NCBI GenBank assembly: GCA_025463415.1 | Contig: JAOBWO010000237.1 | Span: 1-44,184, forward strand | Direction: 5' to 3' | From: Acidimicrobiales bacterium | Lineage (GTDB): Bacteria; Actinomycetota; Acidimicrobiia; Acidimicrobiales; Ilumatobacteraceae | DNA: 44,184 bases | Shown here: positions 35,781 through 44,184 of the stretch, in pieces | How positions within the stretch are numbered: position 1 is the stretch's first letter | Layout of the letters: each line of letters starts with the position of its first letter | The notes under the pieces: model-generated | Told to the model about the DNA's origin: nothing | What the model saw: only the letters and a program-made list of their open reading frames with translations | The model's database searches: none | Made by a program: the position numbers and the translations under genes

Positions 35781-36695
35781 GTGGCACGCCGGGTCTGCGG
35801 CTTGACACGGCGGGGTAGAACGGAGCCATGGCACGAGGGCCGTCGCACGTCTGCTGACCCGACTCGGTCGACGCGCTCCGACGCGGCGACGGGGTGGCGC
35901 GCCTCTGACGCCGCGGGGACCAAGCGGTACCTGCGTCGTCGCCGCCTCGTGGGTGTCGGTGGGATCGTGGTCGGCGTCGTCTTGGCAGCGACCTCGTTGC
36001 TGCTCCTGGTTGCCGACGATCGGCTGCGCGACACGTCGAACGACGTGCGGCAGATGGCGACCATCACGACGGTCACGAGGTCGTGGGGCGGAGCATCGGG
36101 ACCGACGGTCACCGTCGACTTCTCCTTCGTGGCACCCGACGGCACGCACCGGGTGGATCGGTTCAGCGCTCGACCATCGACGCGCTACGTCGTCGGTGGA
36201 CTGATCGACATCGCATATCCCGTCGGGCATCCCGACCAAGCCTTCGTGCTCGGCGAGACGCGTGATGCCGGCCCTGTGCCGTGGTTCTTCCCGATGCTGT
36301 TCGGCATCGGTGCGTTCGCGGTGGGTCTGGCCGCCCTGCGGCGGCTGCGGTGGATCTCGCGGACGCTGCGCGACAACCCGTGGGTGCTCGCCGGCGCGTC
36401 CGTCGTCGAACGGCCGGTGCGCATGCTGCACCTGTCCGGCGCCCCGGAGGACGGCACCGTGCTGGCCCAGCCGTTGTCCTGGCGCGGCCGCACGCTCGAC
36501 CCCTTCGCACCACAGGCCTGGGTGGCGGGCTCCGGGCGCCGGTTCCTCGTCGCCGTTCCCGGAGGTTCGGACGTGCTGCGCTTCCGGCGGATACGTCTGG
36601 TCGCCGATCCGCTCAGCGCATTCGACCCCTCACGGTTGCGGTCCCGGCTGGTCGACGAGAGGTCGTCTCCCGACGATCCCGACCGGAGGGGATGA
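35781..36695 (+). CDS. DUF3592-like two-TM membrane protein
   Basis: TM1 LVGVGGIVVGVVLAATSLLLLV, extracytoplasmic DFSFVAPDGTHRVDRFSARPSTRYVVGGLIDIAYPVGHPDQAFV, TM2 PMLFGIGAFAVGLAAL. Start uncertain. Confidence 0.65.
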   Translation: MARRVCGLTRRGRTEPWHEGRRTSADPTRSTRSDAATGWRASDAAGTKRYLRRRRLVGVGGIVVGVVLAATSLLLLVADDRLRDTSNDVRQMATITTVTRSWGGASGPTVTVDFSFVAPDGTHRVDRFSARPSTRYVVGGLIDIAYPVGHPDQAFVLGETRDAGPVPWFFPMLFGIGAFAVGLAALRRLRWISRTLRDNPWVLAGASVVERPVRMLHLSGAPEDGTVLAQPLSWRGRTLDPFAPQAWVAGSGRRFLVAVPGGSDVLRFRRIRLVADPLSAFDPSRLRSRLVDERSSPDDPDRRG

Positions 36696-36750
36696 CGACG
36701 GGTCGCGTGCTCTCTCCCCGCGCCGTTGCCGGCGCCCGGCTCGCGGCGGA

Positions 36751-38649
36751 TCAGAACCGGTAGAGGCTGTGCAGATCCGGGGTGGACCCGACCGAAGCGG
36801 CGTACGCGTCGGGGCTCGGGCAGGGATCGTCGATCGGACCTCGGGCTGCCCACGGCAGCGCGCAGGGGAGGTGACTGACGTGGGCGATCCACCGCGAGAG
36901 GTAGTCGCCCGTGGCCCACACTCCGGTGGTCTGCAGGTGCACCCGGTCGGAGGCGTACCAGTTGCTCGATGCGGCCGCGTACCCGCGCCAGTCGGCGACG
37001 ACGAGATCGGGGTACAGCGGGCTGCCGGCAAGGCGCCGCAGCGCCGCGTTCGACGTGTTGTAGCTCCCCGGATGGGTGCTCTCCGCGTACGTCAGCCAGA
37101 TCACGTGATGCGCGCCCTTGGCGCGAGATGCTGCCATCACCTGCGCGACCGCCGCGTCGAAGTCGCCGGCGCTGTCGTTGTACCCCGTCTTGATCACGAC
37201 GACGTCGAACGGTCCCTGCGATCCGTTGATCGCGTCGATCGCCGTGTTCGGGGCGATCATCGTGAACCGACTCGTGCAGGACGGCCGGAACAACCGTCGA
37301 CAGGGCTTCGCATCGAGCACCGGGGTGAACCCGAGGAAGCTCGCCTGCGCGGCGGGCACGTCGATGAAGCCGCCCAGCGTGGAGTCGCCGATCATCAACA
37401 CCCGCGGCACCGGAGCGATGTTCGCCGGCACCGGCAGCGTGGCAGCGGCGGGCGCGCCCGTGAAGTATCCGGTGAGATCGACGACGAGATCGGTGCCCGC
37501 GTTCGAGTAGTACCCGACGCCTCGAGTCGACACGGTGGTGATCGCCAGGTTCGGGGTGACCGTCCCCGACCGAGCAGCGTTGACCGATGACGTGGACGGC
37601 AACGCGGTGCCGGCGGGGTAGGCCGTGACGAAGCCGGCGGCATCCGCGTCGACCGCAGTCACGTTGGTGACGACCGCTCCTGCGCCCGCGGGTACTGCAC
37701 CGATCTCGCGCGCGCCTGCAGGCCAGAGGCGCGGCGCTGCGGCCCGCGTGTCCAGCAACCGTGTGGGGGTGACCGGCACGAGCAGACCGTCGGTGGAGAT
37801 CGCCGCGGCGTCCCCGGTGAACCAGCCGACGAGGTCGACGATGACGTGGCCGCCTTGCGACGACGCGATGGTGATCCCCTGGGCGGACACGGGCAGGATC
37901 ACTGACGCCGCCGTCGCGCTGCCGGTGCCGTCGGGGTTGAGGAACGAGGTCGCGGGCGGTGTGGTGCCGGCGGCGTAGCCGGTGAGGAAGCCGGCCGCCG
38001 GTGCTCCGACGCTGGTGACGTTGACCGCGACCGCGCGGGCGTCGGCATCGACGCCCGCCGGCAGCGGGACGGTGATGGTGCCACCCACCGCCAGCCCGTT
38101 GGGTTGCGACGATCGCGTGTCCACCAGCCGGGCCGGCGCCACGGGCACGAACCGGCCTGCGGCCACTGATGTGGCCGGCGAGAACGTGCCGGAAAGGTCG
38201 ACCACCAGTTCCGTGTCGACCGACGCGTACACGTCGACCGCGCCGCCGTCGCCGATCGGGATGATGGTCGAGTTCGACGTCGCCGAACCTACCGGGAGGT
38301 TGAGCGTGGAGGTCGGTGGTCGGGCGACGCCGGCCGGATACGCGGTGACGAAGCCGGGAAGACCTGCTCCGGTGGCCGTCACGGTCAGCGCCGCAGCGAC
38401 GATGTCGGTGCCCACACCGGTCCGGCCGGCCACCACGACCCGGATCGTGTGGTCGTCCAACCGGCTGCAACCGCAGGACGACTCACGTGTGTCCGCCAAC
38501 CGGGTCGGCCCGACGGCCCGGAACTGGGCAGTGGCACCCGCCGAGGCCTGCGCTGCCGATGTGCTGGACGGCTGCACGGCCACCGATCCGGCGGTGCCGA
38601 CGACGGTCAGGGCGGTCAGGACGGCGAGACGACGGAGGGTTGCAGCCAT
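36751..38649 (-). CDS. Secreted SGNH/GDSL-like hydrolase with three N-terminal repeat modules
   Basis: Signal peptide; three modules; C-terminal VLMIGDSTLGGF, FDVVVIKTGYND, SDRVHLQTTGVW (GDS...D..H). Confidence 0.85.
   Translation of the reverse strand: MAATLRRLAVLTALTVVGTAGSVAVQPSSTSAAQASAGATAQFRAVGPTRLADTRESSCGCSRLDDHTIRVVVAGRTGVGTDIVAAALTVTATGAGLPGFVTAYPAGVARPPTSTLNLPVGSATSNSTIIPIGDGGAVDVYASVDTELVVDLSGTFSPATSVAAGRFVPVAPARLVDTRSSQPNGLAVGGTITVPLPAGVDADARAVAVNVTSVGAPAAGFLTGYAAGTTPPATSFLNPDGTGSATAASVILPVSAQGITIASSQGGHVIVDLVGWFTGDAAAISTDGLLVPVTPTRLLDTRAAAPRLWPAGAREIGAVPAGAGAVVTNVTAVDADAAGFVTAYPAGTALPSTSSVNAARSGTVTPNLAITTVSTRGVGYYSNAGTDLVVDLTGYFTGAPAAATLPVPANIAPVPRVLMIGDSTLGGFIDVPAAQASFLGFTPVLDAKPCRRLFRPSCTSRFTMIAPNTAIDAINGSQGPFDVVVIKTGYNDSAGDFDAAVAQVMAASRAKGAHHVIWLTYAESTHPGSYNTSNAALRRLAGSPLYPDLVVADWRGYAAASSNWYASDRVHLQTTGVWATGDYLSRWIAHVSHLPCALPWAARGPIDDPCPSPDAYAASVGSTPDLHSLYRF
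37441..38523 (-). repeat. Three tandem ~117-123 aa RLLDTR...LVVDLxGYF modules in the SGNH hydrolase
   Basis: Units at 37441-37791, 37792-38154 and 38155-38523. Confidence 0.85.
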
Positions 38650-38673
38650 TGTCGAGAACCTACTGCCGGAGGC

Positions 38674-41280
38674 TCAGGCGGCGATGAACACGCCGGCGAG
38701 GTCGACCACCAACTGGGTGCCGCTCTGGGAGTGCAGGCTCACTGCGCCGCCCGTGCCGACACCGACCATGACGGCGTTGGGGATCGTCTGGTCAGCGCCC
38801 TCGACGTTCACGTTGGACGCCAGAGGCGTCGGTGCACCGGCCGGCGAGACCGTGACGTAGCCGGCCGCAACGGCTTCGGTGGCGGTGACGTTGAGGACAG
38901 CGGCCGAGATCGGCTGACCGCCGTCGATCGCGAGGTCGACGGACGCGCCGGCCCCGACTCCGTGATCGGGACGGGTGTCGAGCAGCCGTCGCGGTACGAC
39001 GGGAGCGAAGAGGCCGACCTTGGAAGCGGGTGCGCTGCCATCGGTGTAGTAGCCGGTGATGTCGACGACGAGGTGGGTGCCCGATTGCGAGAACAGTGAG
39101 ATCGCGCCGCCCGCACCGACCGGGACGATGACGAGGTTGGGGATCGTTTCGCCGGCGTGGCTGATGTTGAGGTTGGACACGACGGGACGGGCGATGCCTG
39201 CCGGCCACACCGTGACGTAGCCGGCGTCGAGCGCGTCGGTGGCGGTCACGTTGACGACGACGGCCGACGCTGCCGACGGAACTCCACCGACGTTGGTGAC
39301 CACGAGATCGGTCGATTTCTGCGCTGCCAGTGGCGTTCCACCGGTTCGCGTGTCGAGCAGTCGGGTCGGCGTGAGCGGGATGAATCGGCCTGACTTCTGG
39401 TCGGTGAACGGCCGGTAGTAGCCCGAGATGTCGGCAATCAGGTGCGTGCCGGACTGGGTGAACAGCGACACCGTGCCATCGGCGCCGATGGGCACCGTGA
39501 CGAGGTTCGGGATGGTCTCGCCGGCGTACTCGAGGTTCAGGCTGGACACCACGGGCTGGGCCTGACCGGTCGGGAACACCGAGACGTAGCCCGGCGCGGT
39601 GGCCTCGGTCGCGGTGATGTTGAGCACCACCGCGGTCACCCCAGATGTCGGGATGCCGTTGACGCCGAGCACGAGGACGCTCGTGGTGGAACCGGCCACC
39701 GGCTTGGTGCCCTGACGGGTGTCGAGCAGGCGGAACGGGGCGATCGGCACGAACTGCGAGATGTTCGCGGGGTCGGCGGGGTTGGCGGGGTTGCCGTTCC
39801 CACCGGGGGGTGCGCCGAGCACGGCCGGCGCGGCAACGGTGACGGTGACGTGCGCGGCGTGGCACTCCTGGGCGACGCACACGGTGTAGTCGAAGCCGTC
39901 GGCACCGCCGAACCCGACGTTCGAGGTGTACACGACGTCGTGACCGGCGAACTGCGCCGTGCCGTGTGCCGGCGGTGTGCTGACCGCGAAGGATCCGCCG
40001 GTGATCGACGAGGCCAGCAGCGTGTTGCCGTCGGCGCCGAGATCGTTGGCGAACACCGAGATCGTCTTTGCCGTGTTCGACGACGCGATCGCGCTGTCGG
40101 CGACCGGGGAGATGCTGCGCTCATAGGCACCGGCATCGCAGCGTTGGGTGTTCGTCGGTCGTGGGAAGCCCCGTTCGTCGAGCTCGCCCGGATCGCAGGT
40201 GGTGATGTTCACGGCTGCGCTGGACGCGGTGAGGGCCTGGGTCCGTGCCGGACCGCCGTTGTCCATCAACGGGCTCAGCCCCGGGTCGGCGTTGCCGAGG
40301 GTCAGCACGTTGAACGAGGCCGGTGCGCACGAGCTGTCACTCACGACGGTGGCACCGCTGACGTACGGCGTGGTGACGCTGCACTCGGCTCCCGTGTTGC
40401 GCACGATCAGGCTGTCGACGAGCGCGAACTCGCCCGACTGGGCCACGGCGATTCCACCGCCGGTGACACCACCGACGTTGTCGGCGATGGTCACGTGGTC
40501 CAGCGTCCACCGCCGCGTCCCCGGCGTGCCGCCCTGAGCCCACAGCCCGGGGTACTTGTTCGCGGTGTTCTCCGAGATCGTGGTGTCGGAGATCACCAGC
40601 GGGAGACCGATGCCGACGATCGTCCCGGAGCCGCCGTGGTTGGCGTTGAACGTCGAGCTCTCGATCAGGGTCAGGCCGCCGACGATCGAGTTGAACTGGA
40701 TCGCGTTGCCGACCTGGCTGGCACTGTTGCCCGCGAACGTCGAGGTGTGGATCGAGAAGGGGCCGCCGGTGCTCACCCCGCCGCCCTGCGAGGCGCTGTT
40801 GCCGATGAGGTCGACGTCGGTGAGCGTCAGACGCGTGTGGTTGTCGATGTCGATCCCGCCGCCGTAGTCGACTCCGTTGCCGTTCTGCACGGTGACCCCG
40901 ACCAGTGTGAGCTGCCCGTTGCCGAGCACGTGCAGCACCCGATCAGTGATGTTCTTGGCGTCGATGAACGTCTGGCCTGAGCCGAGCCCGGTGATCGTCA
41001 ACGGCTGGAGCACGTCGAGATCGCCGCTGACGTTGCCGTCCTCCTGCGCGCCCGTGAGCGTGAGCGAGTACTTGCCGGCCCCGAGCTGGATGGTGTGGGC
41101 ACCACCGCTGGAGTTGGCGACGTTGACGGCGGCGCGAAGGCTTCCCGCCCCTCCGTCGGTGTGGACCGTGACAGCTGGTCCGGACGCTTGCGCGAAGAGG
41201 CCCGATGCCAGTGAGGTGACAGCAATGGCAGAGCTGGCGAGCAGCGCGCTTGCGACGATGGAGCGGATCTTTGTGGCCAT
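38674..41280 (-). CDS. Secreted right-handed parallel beta-helix protein with Ig-like region and three C-terminal repeat modules
   Basis: Signal peptide MATKIRSIVASALLASSAIAVTSLASGLFAQA; GAGSLRAAVNVANSSGGAHTIQL; beta-helix rungs (GGIDIDNHTRLTLTDVDLIGNSASQGGG); choice-of-anchor-Q-like DERGFPRPTNTQRCDAGAYE; cadherin-like segment; NPANPADPAN linker; three modules. Confidence 0.85.
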   Translation of the reverse strand: MATKIRSIVASALLASSAIAVTSLASGLFAQASGPAVTVHTDGGAGSLRAAVNVANSSGGAHTIQLGAGKYSLTLTGAQEDGNVSGDLDVLQPLTITGLGSGQTFIDAKNITDRVLHVLGNGQLTLVGVTVQNGNGVDYGGGIDIDNHTRLTLTDVDLIGNSASQGGGVSTGGPFSIHTSTFAGNSASQVGNAIQFNSIVGGLTLIESSTFNANHGGSGTIVGIGLPLVISDTTISENTANKYPGLWAQGGTPGTRRWTLDHVTIADNVGGVTGGGIAVAQSGEFALVDSLIVRNTGAECSVTTPYVSGATVVSDSSCAPASFNVLTLGNADPGLSPLMDNGGPARTQALTASSAAVNITTCDPGELDERGFPRPTNTQRCDAGAYERSISPVADSAIASSNTAKTISVFANDLGADGNTLLASSITGGSFAVSTPPAHGTAQFAGHDVVYTSNVGFGGADGFDYTVCVAQECHAAHVTVTVAAPAVLGAPPGGNGNPANPADPANISQFVPIAPFRLLDTRQGTKPVAGSTTSVLVLGVNGIPTSGVTAVVLNITATEATAPGYVSVFPTGQAQPVVSSLNLEYAGETIPNLVTVPIGADGTVSLFTQSGTHLIADISGYYRPFTDQKSGRFIPLTPTRLLDTRTGGTPLAAQKSTDLVVTNVGGVPSAASAVVVNVTATDALDAGYVTVWPAGIARPVVSNLNISHAGETIPNLVIVPVGAGGAISLFSQSGTHLVVDITGYYTDGSAPASKVGLFAPVVPRRLLDTRPDHGVGAGASVDLAIDGGQPISAAVLNVTATEAVAAGYVTVSPAGAPTPLASNVNVEGADQTIPNAVMVGVGTGGAVSLHSQSGTQLVVDLAGVFIAA
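38677..39762 (-). repeat. Three tandem ~112-125 aa RLLDTR...LVVDxxGYY modules in the beta-helix protein
   Basis: Units at 38677-39012, 39013-39387 and 39388-39762. Confidence 0.9.
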
Positions 41281-41356
41281 GGTTCCACCTTCGTGGAGAC
41301 CGCCGGGCATGTCCTGAGTACCACGTACTCATTCCCGGGCCCCACCGGGATGAGCA

Positions 41357-42211
41357 CTAGTTGGTGCGGCCGAACCGCAGCGTCGTCAGCGTGCCGAACA
41401 CGAGCATGATCACGGCGCACCAGATCAGGCTGAGCACGATCCAGTAGCCGGTCGTGTGGTCGATGCCGACCGCTGTGGTGCCGCCCTGCATCAGGCTGCG
41501 CACGGCGTTGATGATCACGCTGACCGGCTGGTTCGCGGCGAACGGCTGCATCCAGCCGGGCATCGATCGCACCGGCACGTTCGCGCTCGAGATGAACGAG
41601 AACGGGATGACGAGCATCGACATCCCCTGCGCGGCCTGCGCGTTGCCGGAGGTGAGGCCGATGAAGATGAAGACCCACGTGAAGGCGAAGCCGGCGATGA
41701 TCGTCAACGCGAAGGCGCCGACGACCGCAGCCACGCTGCCGTGGGTGCGGAACCCCAGCGCGAAGCCGAGCACGGATGTCGTCAACAGGCCCCAGGTGAT
41801 GAGCGTGGCGTCAGCCATCGCCCGGCCGAGCATCACCGCCGAGCGTGGGATGGGGAGGGAGCGCAACCGGTCGTATACGCCCGTGGCCGAATCTTCGGCA
41901 ACTCCCGCCGCGCCGCTCATCCCGGTCCACAGGATGACGGTGACGATGAACCCGGGGACGAGGAAGTCGACGTAGCTGATCACGCCACGGGTGTTGATCG
42001 CGCCGCCGAAGACGTAGCGGAACATGAACAGGAACAGCGCGCCCTGCACGGTGCCCATCATCAACAGCTGTGGTGTGCGGAAGAACTTCAGCACCGTGCG
42101 ACGCGATGTGGTCGTCGCGGTGGTGAGGTAGCCGGCGCCCGACGTCGAGGAGTCGATCGAGCGCTCGGCCGGCGTGGTGACGACGGCGGGGGAGATGTCG
42201 GTGGTGGTCAT
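41357..42211 (-). CDS. ABC-2 type exporter permease (DrrB-like)
   Basis: FLFMFRYVFGGAINTRGVISYVDFLVPGFIVTVILWTGMSGAAGVAEDSATGVYDRLRSLPIPRSAVMLGRAMADA is typical DrrB/ABC2 membrane sequence. Confidence 0.92.
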   Translation of the reverse strand: MTTTDISPAVVTTPAERSIDSSTSGAGYLTTATTTSRRTVLKFFRTPQLLMMGTVQGALFLFMFRYVFGGAINTRGVISYVDFLVPGFIVTVILWTGMSGAAGVAEDSATGVYDRLRSLPIPRSAVMLGRAMADATLITWGLLTTSVLGFALGFRTHGSVAAVVGAFALTIIAGFAFTWVFIFIGLTSGNAQAAQGMSMLVIPFSFISSANVPVRSMPGWMQPFAANQPVSVIINAVRSLMQGGTTAVGIDHTTGYWIVLSLIWCAVIMLVFGTLTTLRFGRTN

Positions 42212-42223
42212 GGTGCTCTCGAT

Positions 42224-43210
42224 TCAGGCGGCGTCGGCGGAGGGCCCGGTGGGCGGGATGGTGTCGTCGGTGACGCTGGGCTGGCCGGTCAGAGCCAGGA
42301 AGACCTCGTCGAGCGTCGGACGGCGAAGCCCGATGTCATCGACCCGGATCCCCTGCTCGTCGAGCAGGCGCACGACGGTGGCGAGGTGGGTTGCGCCGCC
42401 GTCGACCGGTGCCGACACGCGCTGGGTGTCGAGGTCGGTGCGTGGCGGCTCGGCGGCCACCGATTCGAGGATCGCCGAGATGGCCTCGAGCTGACCCGAG
42501 GTGTGCGGACGCACCTCGATCATGTCGCGGCCGCCCTTGCTCTTCAGCTCGTCCGGAGTGCCGGACGCGATCACGTGGCCGTGGTCGATGATGACGATGT
42601 CGCGCGCCAGCTGGTCGGCTTCCTCGAGGTACTGCGTGGTCAGCAGCACGTCGGTGCCATCGGCCACGAGCGTGCGGATCGCCTCCCAGAGGTCGAGCCG
42701 GCTGCGAGGATCGAGGCCCGTGGTGGGCTCGTCGAGGAGCAGCAGGCGGGGACGGCCGACGAGGCTGGCTCCGAGGTCGAGCCGGCGGCGCATGCCACCG
42801 GAGTAGTCGCGCACCAGCCGGTCACCGGCATCGCTGAGGCCGAGCCGTTCGAGGACCTCGGCCGACGCAGTGCGCGCGGCCTGCTTGCCGAGCCCGAACA
42901 GCCGGGCGACCATCTCGAGGTTCTCCAGTCCGGACATCGCCGGCTCCACCGACGCGTACTGGCCGGCCAGCCCGATCACCTGGCGGACCTGCTTCGGATG
43001 GGTGCGGGCATTGATGCCGGCGACGTGCAGCTCGCCCGACGTCGGCGACAGCAGCGTCGCGACGGCGCTGATGAAGGTCGTCTTGCCCGCGCCATTCGGT
43101 CCGAGCAGGGCCGTGACGCAGCCCGACTCGGCGACGAGGTCGAGGTGGTCGAGGGCGACGACGTCGCCGAACTTCTTGGTCAGCCCGTGGGCTTCGATGA
43201 TGGGGGACAT
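42224..43210 (-). CDS. ABC exporter ATP-binding protein (DrrA-like)
   Basis: Walker A LLGPNGAGKTTFISAVATLL; signature DYSGGMRRRLDLGASLVGRPRLLLLDEPTTGLDPRSR. Confidence 0.95.
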   Translation of the reverse strand: MSPIIEAHGLTKKFGDVVALDHLDLVAESGCVTALLGPNGAGKTTFISAVATLLSPTSGELHVAGINARTHPKQVRQVIGLAGQYASVEPAMSGLENLEMVARLFGLGKQAARTASAEVLERLGLSDAGDRLVRDYSGGMRRRLDLGASLVGRPRLLLLDEPTTGLDPRSRLDLWEAIRTLVADGTDVLLTTQYLEEADQLARDIVIIDHGHVIASGTPDELKSKGGRDMIEVRPHTSGQLEAISAILESVAAEPPRTDLDTQRVSAPVDGGATHLATVVRLLDEQGIRVDDIGLRRPTLDEVFLALTGQPSVTDDTIPPTGPSADAA

Positions 43211-43271
43211 GCGGATCCTCGGTGGGGGAAGTGCGGGGGTCGTGGGTGCAGACGTCGTCGTGCGGAGGAAC

Positions 43272-43934
43272 TCAGCGGTCTGTCGCTGGATCAGTCTGCC
43301 CGCTCGGCGGCGTCGGCGGGGGCACCGCGGTGGTGCGCTCGACCGCCAGCACCGCGATCTGGGTCGTGTTGTCGGGTCGGATCCCGAGAGGCAAGGCGTC
43401 GGGGCGGGCGATCAGCTCCACCGCGACGGCGCGCACCGCGTCGTGGGCCGCCTCGTCCTGCGGCGACGGATGGCTGAACCGCCACCGGCGGACTCGCTCG
43501 GCGATCAAGGCCTTGTCTGCTTCGTCGGGTTCGAGCCCCGCCGCGGCGAAGACCCGGCAGTCGTACGTGCGGCACGTGCGCGGCCGGTGGGCGTAGATCG
43601 AGCAGCGGCCCTCGATCAGCATGGGGCAGCGGCCGTGCTCGTCGTAGCCCATCAGCACGTGGCCCTTCGGCATGCGCGGCGCGGGGAACAGCAGCGCAGC
43701 CGGGATGTGCGCCTTGGCATCGAGCTCGTCGGGACCGATGTGGATGAACTGCGACGCCGTGCAGCACGCGGTGCACTCGCCGCACGGCACATCCGACTCC
43801 GCCTCGCCGCGGATCGCGGCCTGCATCTGGCCGAGCCACTCCGAGAAGGAGCCTGCGGGAAGGGTGTCGACGTCGACCCCGCCCTCGCCCTCGAGCTCGC
43901 CCTGGCCTTCGCCGGTCGACGGTTCGGGCGTCAT
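43272..43934 (-). CDS. YkgJ-like CxxCxxCC zinc/iron-chelating protein
   Basis: VPCGECTACCTASQFIHIGPDEL...GRCPMLIEGRCSIYAHRPRTCRTYDCRVF. Confidence 0.88.
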   Translation of the reverse strand: MTPEPSTGEGQGELEGEGGVDVDTLPAGSFSEWLGQMQAAIRGEAESDVPCGECTACCTASQFIHIGPDELDAKAHIPAALLFPAPRMPKGHVLMGYDEHGRCPMLIEGRCSIYAHRPRTCRTYDCRVFAAAGLEPDEADKALIAERVRRWRFSHPSPQDEAAHDAVRAVAVELIARPDALPLGIRPDNTTQIAVLAVERTTAVPPPTPPSGQTDPATDR

Positions 43935-44184
43935 CCCGCAGACACCGGGCGCAGGTGGGCGAGGTCGCCGTCGCGATCGAAGATCGCGATGATCTCGACC
44001 GGCCCGCCGTGACCATTGATCGCGTGAGGAGTCATCGTGTTGAACTCGGCGGCTTGCCCGGCGTGGACCAGGTGCTCGCGCTCGCCGAGGACCAGTCGCG
44101 CCGTGCCCTCGAGCACGTAGAACCAGTCTCGGCCCGGGTGGACCTGCTGGTGGGGCGGTTGCTTGGAGGCGGCGATCCGCATCT
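43931..44184 (-). CDS. Cupin-domain protein (N-terminus off the window)
   Basis: HQQVHPGRDWFYVLEGTARLVLGEREHLVHAGQAAEFNTMTPHAINGHGGPVEIIAIFDRDGD; stop overlaps the YkgJ-like ATG. May be an HTH-cupin regulator; the N-terminus is not visible. Confidence 0.75.
   Translation of the reverse strand, partial: MRIAASKQPPHQQVHPGRDWFYVLEGTARLVLGEREHLVHAGQAAEFNTMTPHAINGHGGPVEIIAIFDRDGDLAHLRPVSAG

Noticed and set aside
35776-35794. Inverted repeat acccgg-tggcacg-ccgggt as a regulatory hairpin
   Set aside because: Short stem in a GC-rich gap, possibly inside the N-terminal coding region of the DUF3592-like ORF; not distinguishable from background.
39770-39800. NPANPADPAN-coding repeat (gttggcgggg) in the beta-helix gene as a mobile or slippage element
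   Set aside because: Very short; best read as a simple inter-domain linker.
1-44184. CRISPR arrays, tRNA/rRNA genes, insertion sequences or prophage
   Set aside because: No spaced direct repeats, tRNA-like cloverleaf/CCA ends, transposase or phage protein motifs were noticed; the direct repeats found are all intragenic and protein-coding. A tool scan could still find a missed tRNA.

Overview
This is a 44 kb, GC-rich, densely packed chromosomal window from an actinobacterium; gene content and codon usage suggest Acidimicrobiia/Ilumatobacter-like, which is an inference. I found no rRNA, tRNA, CRISPR, transposase or phage genes. Left to right: (i) a truncated SsuC/TauC-type ABC permease and a lipoprotein substrate-binding protein; (ii) a signalling region with three GGDEF proteins, a SpoIIAB/RsbW-like ATPase and a RodZ-like HTH/TM/coiled-coil protein, with an NtaA-type flavin monooxygenase among them; (iii) a flippase-like membrane protein, a DinB-like protein, a large secreted M4 metallopeptidase and an EamA transporter; (iv) nitrite/sulfite reductase plus a DUF4202 protein; (v) a 1386-aa DUF4011/SF1-helicase/Vsr-like nuclease protein that looks like a single-gene anti-phage effector; (vi) two convergent, tightly coupled catabolic operons (about 26.8-35.7 kb) built around a Cys form of the UGSC (seleno)protein family; (vii) a secreted SGNH hydrolase and a secreted beta-helix protein, a DrrAB-type ABC exporter, a YkgJ-like protein and a truncated cupin. 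Main leads: the UGSC-centred catabolic locus; a portable ~112-127 aa 'RLLDTR...LVVDVxGYF' module present nine times in three unrelated secreted proteins, with a cysteine pair that appears or disappears together; the DUF4011-helicase-Vsr protein; the RodZ-like membrane protein; a (Asp-Gly)n microsatellite inside a kinase-fold protein; and a repeated TANNNT box 6-9 nt upstream of start codons, suggesting leaderless transcription.
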